64,000 nt of DNA, from assembly GCF_003867015.1 (NCBI RefSeq), contig NZ_CP032548.1, positions 62,001 through 126,000 on the forward strand. The letters run 5' to 3'. This document shows, one piece after another, positions 45,094 to 54,530 of the stretch (the first letter of the stretch is position 1; the number at the start of each line of letters is the position of its first letter). The notes beneath the pieces were generated by a model that searched no databases, was not told the origin of the DNA, and saw only the letters and a program-made list of their open reading frames with translations. Source of the DNA: Tenacibaculum singaporense. Its GTDB lineage: Bacteria; Bacteroidota; Bacteroidia; Flavobacteriales; Flavobacteriaceae. The translations under genes and the position numbers were made by a program.

Positions 45094-46485
45094 TTATATT
45101 TCTTGTCTTAACTTTTCTAAATACTCTTTTTTATCATCCCTATAAAAGAGATTCATCGTCTCAAAAGGAATAATTTTATTGCCTTTGTCTACTATATGCA
45201 CGCATGATTTTTTTACAGCTCGTACATCAAAATTATAAGCATCAATAAACTGCATGATTATCACTCTAAATAAATTATCGTACCCTAACTCTGGTGCATC
45301 AATATTTGGTAAACAACACATTATTGATTTCAAATTTTCTTCTGCTACTTCAACAGAATTCCCTGTACTAAATAACTCTATCATTTTTCCGTGTAGCGCT
45401 TCATCTTGCTCATAAATAATGGTGTTTTTACTATTATCTAACAAATCATTGGGATTAATATATCTAGTTAACGGAAACACTTCTCCTCCCAACTTAAGAG
45501 CATACCCCATAACCAAAGCATCAGGATTACACGGTACTGGAATTAAATCGTCAGCGTTGAAAACATCTGTTTGTTCCATTATTTTTCTTCTAACTTCAGT
45601 AAGCGTCATTCTATCTGTTTCAGGGTTGAAACTTTCTAACCTTCCTGCTATTTGTGTTGGTTGAAACGTAACTCCTCTCACACACTTTTGCTGCAAGGCA
45701 TAATCAATTACTTTACCTATTTCGTGATCATTTAATCCTTTTTGAAGCGTAACTACCAAGGTTGTTGATAGATTTAACTTATTCAAGTTTTCAATTGCTT
45801 TTTTGCGAATTTCATTCAAGTCTGCTCCTCTTAACTCTCTCAATACACTATCTTCGAAAGAATCAAACTGTAAGTAAATTTCAAAATCTGGTGTATAGGT
45901 TTTCAATCGTTCAGCAAAAGCAACATCTTTCGCTATTTTAATACCGTTAGTATTCAACATTAAATGCCGAATAGGAAGTGATTTTGCATAATCTAAAATT
46001 TCCCAAAATTGTGGATGTATCGTTGGTTCTCCTCCACTGATTTGTACCACATCAGGTTCTTTTTCATTTTTCACCACAGCATCTAACATCGCTTTTACTT
46101 CTTCTAGTGTTCGATGGCGTCCGTAAGTAGGTGATGAACCTGCATAACAAGTAGGGCAAGTTAAATTACATCTATCTGTAACCTCAACAACGGTTAAACA
46201 TGAATGCTGTTCATGATCTGGACATAATCCGCAATCGTAAGGACATCCATAAGCTGTTTTTGTATTAAACGTATAGGGCATTTCACTAGGTTTGTTATAG
46301 TTTCTGATATTTTTATAATACTCAATATCATCAGCTATTAACACTTTTGAACTTCCATGCTCTCTACAACGCTTAAGCATATAAACCTTGTCATCTTCAA
46401 ATACAATTTTGGCATCTACTCTTTTTAAACATTCAGAGCATAAACTCAATGTAAAATCGTAGTAGTTATATTTTCTTTCTGGCAT
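45094..46485 (-). CDS. Radical SAM protein related to tetraether lipid synthase (COG1964-like)
   Basis: 463 residues. The layout matches the archaeal Tes family: an N-terminal rubredoxin-like site (Cys16-x2-Cys19, then Cys40 in KRCREHG), an auxiliary cluster site CPYDCGLCPDHEQHSC (Cys81, 85, 88, 96), the radical SAM motif CNLTCPTC (Cys106, 110, 113), then QISGGEPTIHP, and further cysteines near the C-terminus (PVPCNPD, MCCLPN). Tes joins lipid tails by C-C bonds. The bacterial substrate here is unknown; a lipid is plausible given the nearby Lgt-like gene. Confidence 0.82.
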   Translation of the reverse strand: MPERKYNYYDFTLSLCSECLKRVDAKIVFEDDKVYMLKRCREHGSSKVLIADDIEYYKNIRNYNKPSEMPYTFNTKTAYGCPYDCGLCPDHEQHSCLTVVEVTDRCNLTCPTCYAGSSPTYGRHRTLEEVKAMLDAVVKNEKEPDVVQISGGEPTIHPQFWEILDYAKSLPIRHLMLNTNGIKIAKDVAFAERLKTYTPDFEIYLQFDSFEDSVLRELRGADLNEIRKKAIENLNKLNLSTTLVVTLQKGLNDHEIGKVIDYALQQKCVRGVTFQPTQIAGRLESFNPETDRMTLTEVRRKIMEQTDVFNADDLIPVPCNPDALVMGYALKLGGEVFPLTRYINPNDLLDNSKNTIIYEQDEALHGKMIELFSTGNSVEVAEENLKSIMCCLPNIDAPELGYDNLFRVIIMQFIDAYNFDVRAVKKSCVHIVDKGNKIIPFETMNLFYRDDKKEYLEKLRQEI

Positions 46486-46577
46486 TTTTTTAAAATTATA
46501 AGTTTATGAAGTTAAAGGTATTGCTAAAAAGCTATGAAACTCTTTGTAAGTGTACTTTTGTTGTAAAACTAACATCA

Positions 46578-47492
46578 TTAATTTCTTGGTTTAAAATCTT
46601 TTTTAGCTATATAAATTCCTTCAGATTTTTCCCATTTAGTATCAATAATTTTCTCAAAATAATTGCGAAGAAATTTTAAGTTTTGTCCTTTTACTTTAGT
46701 CGTAACATTTAATAGTTTTTTAAGTTTTTTCTTTTTTCGAGCGAAATAAAAACTATAGTAGACCATTGCTAGTTTACTATTTAAAATTGACACTGCATTA
46801 TCAAAATTAAAATACTCACTTTTAGGATCGTTGAAATAATATTCAAAATAATCTTGAGAGTAAGTTAAATGAATATCATTCTTTTTATTACCTGAATAAA
46901 TCAAAAGAGCTAAGTCACTCATCCCTAAACCCATTTCTAGGTTGACAAGATCAAATTGGTCTTCAGCTTTACAATAAGTAAAATTCTCAATTTCATTTTT
47001 ATACTCAACAAGCATTAATTGGTATAACTCTTTTACTGGATTACTAGCTCTTTCAATCATAGAAGATAACGTATCTTTTATAAGACTAAAACCATCATAT
47101 TCTTCCCAAGTATGATAAATTGACTCATCAACAGAAGAGAAATTAGCGAAAAAGTCTCCCCCACACCCATCAATCCCTATATAATTTAATGGAGATATTA
47201 ATGTGACAGCTTCACATGGAGCCAAACCAGAAAATAAATCATCTGACATCTCTAACATTGAAGGTCTTGCTGCGTCAAAATATTGAGTTCTATCACTTTT
47301 ATATTTCACTTCTTCAAAACCATGAAGAGGGAAAATAAACAATGACTTAAACAAATTTATACTAGGATTACACCCTTGGGCTCTTTTATACTTTTCATAA
47401 AAAAGTGGCACTTCTGTACCATAAAATTTTATAAGAAAATCTTTACTCTCTTTGAAATTTTCTATTATAAATTGCTCAGTTTCTGATTTCAT
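46578..47492 (-). CDS. Hypothetical cytoplasmic protein, possibly SUKH-like
   Basis: 304 residues without a signal peptide or membrane helix. It is acidic and rich in aromatics, with a short GIDGCGGDFFANF segment and a VDESIYHTWEEYDGF block that faintly recalls SMI1/KNR4 (SUKH) folds. I do not recognise it firmly. A candidate promoter lies at 47571-47564 (TAATTTTG). It is flanked by the radical SAM and Lgt-like genes; whether it belongs with them is unclear. Confidence 0.7.
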   Translation of the reverse strand: MKSETEQFIIENFKESKDFLIKFYGTEVPLFYEKYKRAQGCNPSINLFKSLFIFPLHGFEEVKYKSDRTQYFDAARPSMLEMSDDLFSGLAPCEAVTLISPLNYIGIDGCGGDFFANFSSVDESIYHTWEEYDGFSLIKDTLSSMIERASNPVKELYQLMLVEYKNEIENFTYCKAEDQFDLVNLEMGLGMSDLALLIYSGNKKNDIHLTYSQDYFEYYFNDPKSEYFNFDNAVSILNSKLAMVYYSFYFARKKKKLKKLLNVTTKVKGQNLKFLRNYFEKIIDTKWEKSEGIYIAKKDFKPRN

Positions 47493-47674
47493 AAATTTTT
47501 TATTGCTTTAAATTCCTAAAGGAAGTTACCAAGAGTACATCTTCCTTAACTAGTAAATTAACCCAAAATTAGGCTTGGGAATATACAAAAACCTTCCCAT
47601 ATCAAGTATGGAAACATTTTCTTACATAGATAAAAACAACTATTAAAGTGAGACCAAACGAAAAGGGAAATAAC

Positions 47675-48412
47675 TTAAACTGTGAGAAGTTTACAACTTT
47701 TACCTATGTAATATACATAACAAACTATACATAGTATTTGAATAGTGCTTAAACCGAAAATTAAAAAAGTATTGGGTTTTAAAAACTCTATACAAAAGCG
47801 AAAACCAAAATAAGCTAACATAAAAAGCTTAAAAAGTTCTCCAGATTGTAATAAGTATTTCCTTTGTATGTATTTTAAACTGATGAATAACCCTACTAAA
47901 AACACCAGCTCATATAATGCAACTGGATGCCTTAACACTCCATCTCCTAAATCCATACCTAAAAAAGAAGCAGTTTCTCTTCCATAGGTAAATTCATTAA
48001 TTCCAGAAAGAAAACACCCTATTCTTCCTATAAAAATTCCCACAATTATTGGCAGCACAAACAGATCACCAGAAGATTTTGTTTCTCCTATTATTTTTTT
48101 TGCAATTTCTACACCTAATAAACCTCCAAACAAACCTCCCATAATAGTTTTTACATTCAATAATTGAATGATGTTTTCTGTAGAAAAAGTGACTATTGGG
48201 TTTTCTAATACTCCCACTAGTCGGGAACCAATTAAAGCTCCAGCTGCGGCTCCTAAAATAATTGACAACCTATTATTAGAAGAAATATAATCTTTCTTTC
48301 TCTTACGTAAGAAAACATAATAACGAAAGGCTAAAAAGAACGCTAAATATTCTAAAACAAGATGAATGTTAACCGTATAACCAAATAAAGTAGGTTCAAA
48401 AGGGAGTTCCAA
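47675..48412 (-). CDS. Divergent Lgt-like membrane protein
   Basis: 245-residue polytopic protein related to prolipoprotein diacylglyceryl transferase (Lgt). The Lgt signature appears as GRIGCFLSGINE (Arg130), and RHPVALYE, FGFRFCIEFLKP match other Lgt blocks. Where canonical Lgt has Asn (N146 in E. coli) this protein has Cys133, so it may use another acceptor or mechanism. It starts with TTG and has seven helices. It lies in the same region as a Tes-like radical SAM gene; the real lgt is expected elsewhere. Confidence 0.8.
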   Translation of the reverse strand: MELPFEPTLFGYTVNIHLVLEYLAFFLAFRYYVFLRKRKKDYISSNNRLSIILGAAAGALIGSRLVGVLENPIVTFSTENIIQLLNVKTIMGGLFGGLLGVEIAKKIIGETKSSGDLFVLPIIVGIFIGRIGCFLSGINEFTYGRETASFLGMDLGDGVLRHPVALYELVFLVGLFISLKYIQRKYLLQSGELFKLFMLAYFGFRFCIEFLKPNTFLIFGLSTIQILCIVCYVYYIGKSCKLLTV

Positions 48413-48591
48413 TAAAAAAGTTTGTGAGTTAAAAAGCGAAATATACGTAATTACTTAAAAAGAACAATTTTGCAATAAGTAAGCTCCAAAAATCAAAGCA
48501 CACAAAACACTCGTAACAAATTAAATGCCAGTAATTTAAAAAAATTAACTATATTTATATTAAAGGATTAAATTTCATATTTTATTAATTT

Positions 48592-49131
48592 ATGAAAAGT
48601 TTGCTTATAATTTTATTATTTCTTTCTCAGAATATTTTTTGCCAAAAATATTACACCCGCACGGGCAACACTGAATTTAAAGCATCGGTTGATACTTTTG
48701 AACCTGTAGAAGCTAAAAACAAAAGTACCTCGGTAATTTTAAATACAGAAACCGGAGAAATTGCTTCTCTTTTATTGATTAAGGCTTTTAGGTTTAGACT
48801 TGCTTTGATGCAAGAACATTTTAATGAAAACTACATGAACTCAGATAAGTACCCAAAAGCTACTTTCAAAGGGAAAATCCATGATTTTAATATAGATGAA
48901 ATAGTTTCTGAAAAAGAATATAAAATTACTGGAATTCTTAATGTTAGGGGTATTGACAAGGAGATTATTACTACTGCTAAGATTATAAAAACTGGAAATA
49001 AAATATTTTTAAACTCTACCTTTTCGGTAAAACCACAGGATTTTAAGATTAAAATACCTAGCATCGTTAGAAATAAAATAGCTAAATCAGTTATTATAAC
49101 CATAAACTATGAGCTTTTTGAAAAAAAATAA
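48592..49131 (+). CDS. YceI-like lipocalin-fold exported protein
   Basis: 179 residues with a signal peptide (MKSLLIILLFLSQNIFC, cleavage near CQ). The YceI beta-barrel pattern is seen: TGNTEFKASVDTFEPVEAKN, FRFRLALMQEHFNENYMNSDKYPKATF, then GILNVRG. YceI proteins bind isoprenoid quinones or lipids in the periplasm. It overlaps the next gene by 23 nt and leads a three-gene operon. Confidence 0.9.
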   Translation: MKSLLIILLFLSQNIFCQKYYTRTGNTEFKASVDTFEPVEAKNKSTSVILNTETGEIASLLLIKAFRFRLALMQEHFNENYMNSDKYPKATFKGKIHDFNIDEIVSEKEYKITGILNVRGIDKEIITTAKIIKTGNKIFLNSTFSVKPQDFKIKIPSIVRNKIAKSVIITINYELFEKK

Positions 49132-49513
49132 AAAATGGCTAATCCCTAGCGTTATTTTTCTACTGTTAGGAACTACTATTTTTTTTAACTACATCTATAA
49201 GTCCCATAAAACTACAGAAGAATTAAACGCTGAATTTAACGGCGAAGCTTCACTTTTTTTCACCTCGTTAAAACAAGACATAAAACCTTGGCTCAACAAA
49301 ACAGTTATTTTAACAGGAAATGTTTCTTCTATAGATACTGAAGGGGTTATCATCGATAAATCCATCTATTGTCAATTTAGAAAAGATGTTAATTTCAAAT
49401 TACTAACCATTAACCAACCTATCACTATTAAAGGAGTGGTTATAGGCTATGATGATTTATTAGAGGAGTTAAAAGTTAACCAATGTATTATTAAAAAAAC
49501 CACAAATGACTAA
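49109..49513 (+). CDS. OB-fold (tRNA_anti-like) membrane-anchored protein
   Basis: 134 residues. An N-terminal membrane helix (WLIPSVIFLLLGTTIFF) is followed by a small beta-barrel domain (NKTVILTGNVSSIDTEGVIIDKS, TINQPITIKGVVIGYDD) of the tRNA_anti-like OB type. It overlaps the YceI gene by 23 nt and the DUF5777 gene by 8 nt. It probably acts in the envelope with them. Confidence 0.8.
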   Translation: MSFLKKNKKWLIPSVIFLLLGTTIFFNYIYKSHKTTEELNAEFNGEASLFFTSLKQDIKPWLNKTVILTGNVSSIDTEGVIIDKSIYCQFRKDVNFKLLTINQPITIKGVVIGYDDLLEELKVNQCIIKKTTND

Positions 49514-50372
49514 GCAAAAAACACTCATCTTATTATTTCTCTTGTCAATAAGCTATTCCTTTTCACAAGATGATTTACTAAATGAACTAAAAAACGAAAC
49601 AAAAGCAGATTCTAGTTACGAACTACCTGCATTTAAAGCTGTACAAATAGGCAACTTGCAATCTACTAAAATAGCTGGAAAAGGAGACTTTTTCTTTATA
49701 GTAGCACACAGATTTTCTCCTTTTTCTAGTGGTTTAGATAATTTTTTTGGTTTAGACGATGCTAATACCAAAATTCAATTTGTTTATAGCTTCTGGGATG
49801 GTATTCAATTCAGTTTGAGTAGGGATTCCTATGAAAAAACTTATTCTGGTTCAACAAAGCTTAGTATTAAGAAACAAAGCTCTACATTTCCTTTAAATAT
49901 AGTAGGATATATTTCAACCGATATTGAGACACAGTCTAAAACTTCAGATTTTCCAACTTTAGAGTTCAAGGATAGAGTGAGCATAACTGCTCAAATTTTA
50001 GCTTCAAGAAGAATAACTAAAAACTTATCACTACTAATAGCTCCCACTTTTGTTCGTCAAAACAATCTTCAACAATTTATACAAACTAACGATACCAATC
50101 TTAATCGGTTTATTGTCGGTGTAGGAGGACGATTAAAAATTAGCAAAAGAATGAGTATTAATGCTGATTATGGTCTAAATATTAATCGTCATGAAGATTC
50201 TATATATAAAGATCCGTTTACAATTGGGTTTGACATAGAAACAGGTGGACATGTATTCCAATTAATATTTACAAATTCAAGAGCCAGTAATGACTCTGGT
50301 TTTTTAACAAGAACTAGAGGCGATTGGTTTAACGATGTAGCTTTTGGGTTTAATATTGTTAGAGTTTTTTAA
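49506..50372 (+). CDS. DUF5777 outer-membrane beta-barrel protein
   Basis: 288 residues with a signal peptide ending in SYSFSQ. The DUF5777 pattern is seen: GDFFFIVAHRFSP, LDNFFGLDDANTKIQFVYSF, GYISTDIE, LIAPTFVRQ, DYGLNINRHED and a C-terminal strand VAFGFNIVRVF. These barrels often go with YceI and cytochrome genes; here they form the operon YceI-OB-DUF5777. No terminator is evident after it. Confidence 0.87.
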   Translation: MTKQKTLILLFLLSISYSFSQDDLLNELKNETKADSSYELPAFKAVQIGNLQSTKIAGKGDFFFIVAHRFSPFSSGLDNFFGLDDANTKIQFVYSFWDGIQFSLSRDSYEKTYSGSTKLSIKKQSSTFPLNIVGYISTDIETQSKTSDFPTLEFKDRVSITAQILASRRITKNLSLLIAPTFVRQNNLQQFIQTNDTNLNRFIVGVGGRLKISKRMSINADYGLNINRHEDSIYKDPFTIGFDIETGGHVFQLIFTNSRASNDSGFLTRTRGDWFNDVAFGFNIVRVF

Positions 50373-50390
50373 TCTCACAAAAAATAAACC

Positions 50391-50398
50391 TAACTTTG
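50391..50398 (+). promoter_or_regulatory. -7 promoter element of dus
   Basis: TAACTTTG followed by CATC, 16 nt before the dus ATG. A TTG at -33 is not found. Confidence 0.55.
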
Positions 50399-50414
50399 CA
50401 TCATAATTTAAGGT

Positions 50415-51416
50415 ATGGTAAAAATAGGTAACATAGAACTTCCTGATTTTCCGCTATTATTAGCGCCAATGGAAGATGTGAGTGATCCACCATTTAGAGC
50501 TTTATGCAAAGAAAATGGTGCTGATGTAGTGTATACTGAATTTATTTCTTCGGAAGGATTGATTCGTGATGCAGCTAAGAGTGTAATGAAGCTAGATATT
50601 TACGAAAAAGAACGCCCTGTGGGTATTCAAATTTTTGGTGCAAATTTAGATTCTATGTTACGTTCGGTCGAGATTGTTGAAAAAACGAATCCAGATATTA
50701 TTGATATCAATTTTGGTTGCCCAGTAAAAAAAGTAGTTTCTAAAGGAGCTGGGGCTGGAATTTTAAAGGATATCGACTTGATGGTAAAACTTACCGAAGC
50801 AATGGTTAAACACACCAACTTACCTATTACTGTAAAAACTCGTTTGGGTTGGGATCATGATTCTATTCGAATTGTTGAAGTTGCCGAACGTTTGCAAGAT
50901 GTCGGCTGTAAAGCAATCTCTATTCATGGGCGTACGCGTGCTCAAATGTACAAGGGTAATGCTGACTGGGCTCCAATTGCTGAAGTAAAAAACAACCCAA
51001 AAATGCATATTCCTGTGTTTGGAAATGGGGATGTTGATTCTCCTGAAAAAGCCATGGAAATGCGTGACAAATACGGATTAGATGGCTGTATGATTGGTCG
51101 TGCTTCTATTGGATATCCTTGGTTTTTTAATGAGGTAAAACATTATTTTAAAACTGGCGAACATTTATCTAAACCAACAATTTCTGAACGTGTTGATATG
51201 GCTCGTCGTCATTTAGAAATGTCTATTGACTGGAAAGGTGAACATTTAGGTGTTGTAGAAACAAGAAGACACTATACAAACTATTTTAAGGGAATTCCAC
51301 ATTTTAAAGAACACAGAATGAAAATGGTTACTTCTGACGATCCTAAAGATGTTTTTGCAGCTTTTGACGAGGTACAAGCTAAGTTTGGAAATGCAACGAT
51401 TCCTGAAATAGGGTAA
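50415..51416 (+). CDS. dusB: tRNA-dihydrouridine synthase (DusB-like)
   Basis: 333-residue FMN enzyme that reduces uridine in tRNA. The catalytic Cys is in INFGCPVKKVVSKGAGAGIL; FMN contacts are APMEDVSDPPFR, TVKTRLGWD, SIHGRTRAQMY and GNGDV, MIGRASIG. It converges on the LolE-like gene. Confidence 0.95.
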   Translation: MVKIGNIELPDFPLLLAPMEDVSDPPFRALCKENGADVVYTEFISSEGLIRDAAKSVMKLDIYEKERPVGIQIFGANLDSMLRSVEIVEKTNPDIIDINFGCPVKKVVSKGAGAGILKDIDLMVKLTEAMVKHTNLPITVKTRLGWDHDSIRIVEVAERLQDVGCKAISIHGRTRAQMYKGNADWAPIAEVKNNPKMHIPVFGNGDVDSPEKAMEMRDKYGLDGCMIGRASIGYPWFFNEVKHYFKTGEHLSKPTISERVDMARRHLEMSIDWKGEHLGVVETRRHYTNYFKGIPHFKEHRMKMVTSDDPKDVFAAFDEVQAKFGNATIPEIG

Positions 51417-51424
51417 ATAAAAGC

Positions 51425-52627
51425 TTATCGTTCAATAAAACTTTTTGAAATTCTAGAACTTGCAATTTTTGCTGCTAAATATCCTAAAGCTGAAATTGTA
51501 ACAACTACTACTAGTAAGTTTAACCACTTAAACTCTACCGGATATGCTAGATTTTGTGTAATCATTAGCAACTCAAAACGTTGCTGTATGATTACCAGGA
51601 TTACACCCAAAACAATTCCTATTCCCATTCCTACAAGTGTTAATAAGAAACCTTGCAGTACAAATATCTTTTTTATGTCGTCTATACTACTTCCTAAATT
51701 AAACAGCGTTTTTAGGTTTTGACGTTTATCGATAATCATCATAATGATTGACCCTATCACATTAAACAAAGCAATAGCAACAATTAACGTAAAGATTAGA
51801 TACGAGATAAAGTTTTCTGTATTAATTACCTTGTAATACAACGTGTTTAACTGCGCACGTGTTTGTACTTTTAATTCATCTCCTAAAATAGTTTGTAAAT
51901 TCTCTTGAAATGTATTAAAGTCTACGTCTTTTTTTAAACGAAGTTCAACTCCTGTAATTTGGTTATCGTTATATCCTAATAGTTCCTGAGCAAGTGAAGT
52001 TTCAGTAAACACATATTTGTTCTGAAACTCTTCCGACCCTGTATATACACCTACTATTTGTGTGGAAACAGATCGAAAAGCATTATTAGCATTAATAAAC
52101 CCTTTTCCTGGTTTAGGCACTAAAATTTGAAGTGCTTCCCCAAAATTAAAAATACCCAGTGATAGTTTATACGATATTCCATATCCTACTACTGCTGTAT
52201 TCTTATATTCTTCATCAATCCAAGTACCTACTGTCAGCAAAGAATCAGTCGGAATAATTTTTGAATAATTAGAATCAACACCTTTAATTTGAGCTATGTG
52301 CTCTTTGTTTTTGTATTTTAAAAACACACGCTCTTCCACTACTTTTGATGCAGCTTCTATGTCTTTATTTTGGTGTAAAACACTATCTATTTTTTGAGAA
52401 TACAGAAAAGTCTTTCCCTTAGATGCGGTAATTTTTATATCGGGATCAGAAGCATTAAGTAATGAATCACTAAACGTTTTTAATCCTGAAAAACCAGACA
52501 ATACAACAAACAATGCCAACGTACCAACTACAACACCAAAAACAGCTATTGCTGTGATTATATTTATTGCATTAGTACTTGTTTTAGAAAATAAGTATCT
52601 CTTAGCTATGTATAAAGGAAAGTTCAA
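51425..52627 (-). CDS. LolE/LolC-like ABC transporter permease
   Basis: 400-residue FtsX/MacB-like permease. One N-terminal helix (INIITAIAVFGVVVGTLALFVVL) is followed by a periplasmic domain and three C-terminal helices. The IAKRYLFSK N-terminus is typical of lipoprotein-releasing LolC/E; the start is TTG. It is 38 nt after rbfA, an order common in Bacteroidota. LolD is not in the window. Confidence 0.9.
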   Translation of the reverse strand: MNFPLYIAKRYLFSKTSTNAINIITAIAVFGVVVGTLALFVVLSGFSGLKTFSDSLLNASDPDIKITASKGKTFLYSQKIDSVLHQNKDIEAASKVVEERVFLKYKNKEHIAQIKGVDSNYSKIIPTDSLLTVGTWIDEEYKNTAVVGYGISYKLSLGIFNFGEALQILVPKPGKGFINANNAFRSVSTQIVGVYTGSEEFQNKYVFTETSLAQELLGYNDNQITGVELRLKKDVDFNTFQENLQTILGDELKVQTRAQLNTLYYKVINTENFISYLIFTLIVAIALFNVIGSIIMMIIDKRQNLKTLFNLGSSIDDIKKIFVLQGFLLTLVGMGIGIVLGVILVIIQQRFELLMITQNLAYPVEFKWLNLLVVVVTISALGYLAAKIASSRISKSFIER

Positions 52628-52665
52628 ACATTCATAAATTTAGCTAGCCAAAGTAACAAAAATTA

Positions 52666-53061
52666 TTAACGTTTTTGACGACGAGGCAAAACATCTGGAT
52701 TTTTTATTGGGTCGACATCTTCTCCTTTTAAAGACTTATCAATATCCTCAATATAATCCAAACTATCATCTCCAAAGAACAACAATTCTGGCATTCTTCG
52801 TAATTGATTTTTTGTTCGTTGTGCTAATTCATGACGAATTAAAGGTGTATTAGATTTTACTCCTTCAATAATTTCATCTCTTTTTTCTGAAGGGAATACA
52901 CTTAAGTATACTTTTGCTACTCCCAAATCGGCAGTAACAGAAACTTTAGAAACCGATATAATCACTCCCTTCATTCCATCTTGAGCAGCACGTTGTAAAA
53001 CGTCTACCAAATCCTGTTGCAACACTCCTGCTATTTTTCGCTGTCTATTTGTTTCTTCCAT
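52666..53061 (-). CDS. rbfA: Ribosome-binding factor A
   Basis: 131-residue KH-fold protein needed for 30S maturation at low temperature. It shows RQRKIAGVLQQDLVDVLQ, VSVTADLGVAKVYLSVFP and LAQRTKNQLRRMPELLFFGDDSLDY. A candidate -7 element TAAATTTG (53073-53066) ends 4 nt before the ATG, as in rpoN. Confidence 0.95.
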   Translation of the reverse strand: MEETNRQRKIAGVLQQDLVDVLQRAAQDGMKGVIISVSKVSVTADLGVAKVYLSVFPSEKRDEIIEGVKSNTPLIRHELAQRTKNQLRRMPELLFFGDDSLDYIEDIDKSLKGEDVDPIKNPDVLPRRQKR

Positions 53062-53082
53062 GCTGCAAATTTAAGCATAAAA

Positions 53083-53727
53083 TTACGGAGTGTAAATTTT
53101 ATTTTTTATGGCATACATAACTAAGCCCACTCTATTTCTTACATTTAACTTTGTAAATAGACTATCTCGATAACCATCAATTGTTTTTGGACTTAAAAAC
53201 ATTTTTTCAGCAATCTCTTTATATGTCAATTCAGAGCATGCTAACTTCATAAAAGTTATTTCGTTATCCTTAAACGCTAGGTTATTTCGTGAGTTCTTTC
53301 CTGAAACAGAGTCTAATAATAACGTGGTTACATTTTTGGTGTGATAAAATCCGTTGTCCATCATTTCTAACAACGCTTTCTCTAAAATTTCTTTTTTGGT
53401 ATCTTTTAACAAATACCCTACAGCACCAGCTTTTAACATTTTTAAAATAGTACCGTCAGCATCTTCTACAGACAATGCCATAACATGAACTTGAGGATAA
53501 TTGTTTACTATCCATTCTGTAGTCTCAATACCATTCATCACTGGCATATTAACATCCACTAAAACTAAATCTGGTATATTTTTAGGTGATGCTAAAAACT
53601 TTTCTTCGACTTCTTTACCGTTTTTGCAAGTGTAAAGCACCTTAAATTTATCAAAAGTATTTACCATACCTTCAATAGCTTGTGACAATAACGTATGATC
53701 ATCTACAACAACAACTGAGTATTTCAT
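53083..53727 (-). CDS. NarL/LuxR-family response regulator
   Basis: 214 residues. Receiver domain: VVVDDHTLLSQAI, phospho-Asp in LVLVDVNMPVMNG, MALSVED, LLKDTKK. The C-terminal LuxR HTH is CSELTYKEIAEKMFLSPKTIDGY with LFTKLNVRNR. It is the cognate regulator of the kinase 53 nt upstream. Confidence 0.94.
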   Translation of the reverse strand: MKYSVVVVDDHTLLSQAIEGMVNTFDKFKVLYTCKNGKEVEEKFLASPKNIPDLVLVDVNMPVMNGIETTEWIVNNYPQVHVMALSVEDADGTILKMLKAGAVGYLLKDTKKEILEKALLEMMDNGFYHTKNVTTLLLDSVSGKNSRNNLAFKDNEITFMKLACSELTYKEIAEKMFLSPKTIDGYRDSLFTKLNVRNRVGLVMYAIKNKIYTP

Positions 53728-53780
53728 AATTTCGTGGGTTATATTGGTTATTAGTTGTTGGGGAAATACACTAAGGTTCT

Positions 53781-54530
53781 TTAAATATAGTAATTTATTA
53801 TTAAACTTGTGCCTTTTTGGGGCTCTGACATAAACTTGGTCTCTGCGTTAATTAGTTTAGCTCTTGCTTTTATGTTTTGTAGTCCTAAACCTTTTAACCT
53901 AGCTCTTTCCATATCAAACCCTACCCCATTATCTTGAGCTTTCACCTCTATTGAATCTTCTTTATAACTCAAAAACACGTCTAATTTAGATGCCTTAGAA
54001 TGCTTTATAGTATTAGAAAAAAACTCTTGAAGAATTCTAAAAATAACAATTCCGTGTTTTTGATTAATCTCTTGTTCTTCTCCTGTAATTGTTAACTTAG
54101 CATCAATATAGTTTAACCTATTAAATCGCTCTACTTCTAAGTTTAGAGCCTCTTTTAGTTTTATATTATTTATAAAATCAGGGTTAATAATTTTTGACAG
54201 AGCTCTTACTTCTGTTAAGCTTTTTGCTATAATTTCAGATATTTCTCCCATGTTTTCAGGAGAAGCATGCTGTAACTGTATTTTAGCTAAAGTTAGGAGT
54301 TGTCCTATATTATCGTGCAACTCCCAACTAATATTTCTTAACGTTTCTTCTCTTATTTCTATCTGTGCCTCGGCAATCTCTCGTTCATAACGTTTTTTAT
54401 TTTTGTCCCTTTCTTGCAACAGTTTATTCTTACGACGTTGAAACACCGTAAAAAGAATTACTAAAAAAGCTACAATGACTATAACAATTATAGTAGATAT
54501 GATTAATATTTCACTTCCTTCTCGCTGCAA
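53781..54530 (-). CDS. Sensor histidine kinase (HisKA_3 type)
   Basis: 249 residues. One membrane helix (12-30) and a coiled linker precede the phospho-His motif SWELHDNIGQLLTLAKI and a HATPase domain with N-box ILQEFFSNTIKHSKA and G-boxes DNGVGFD, GLGLQNI, KGTSLII. The start is TTG, overlapping the seven-helix gene by 28 nt. It has no own sensor domain, so the neighbour may provide it. Confidence 0.92.
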   Translation of the reverse strand: MQREGSEILIISTIIVIVIVAFLVILFTVFQRRKNKLLQERDKNKKRYEREIAEAQIEIREETLRNISWELHDNIGQLLTLAKIQLQHASPENMGEISEIIAKSLTEVRALSKIINPDFINNIKLKEALNLEVERFNRLNYIDAKLTITGEEQEINQKHGIVIFRILQEFFSNTIKHSKASKLDVFLSYKEDSIEVKAQDNGVGFDMERARLKGLGLQNIKARAKLINAETKFMSEPQKGTSLIINYYI

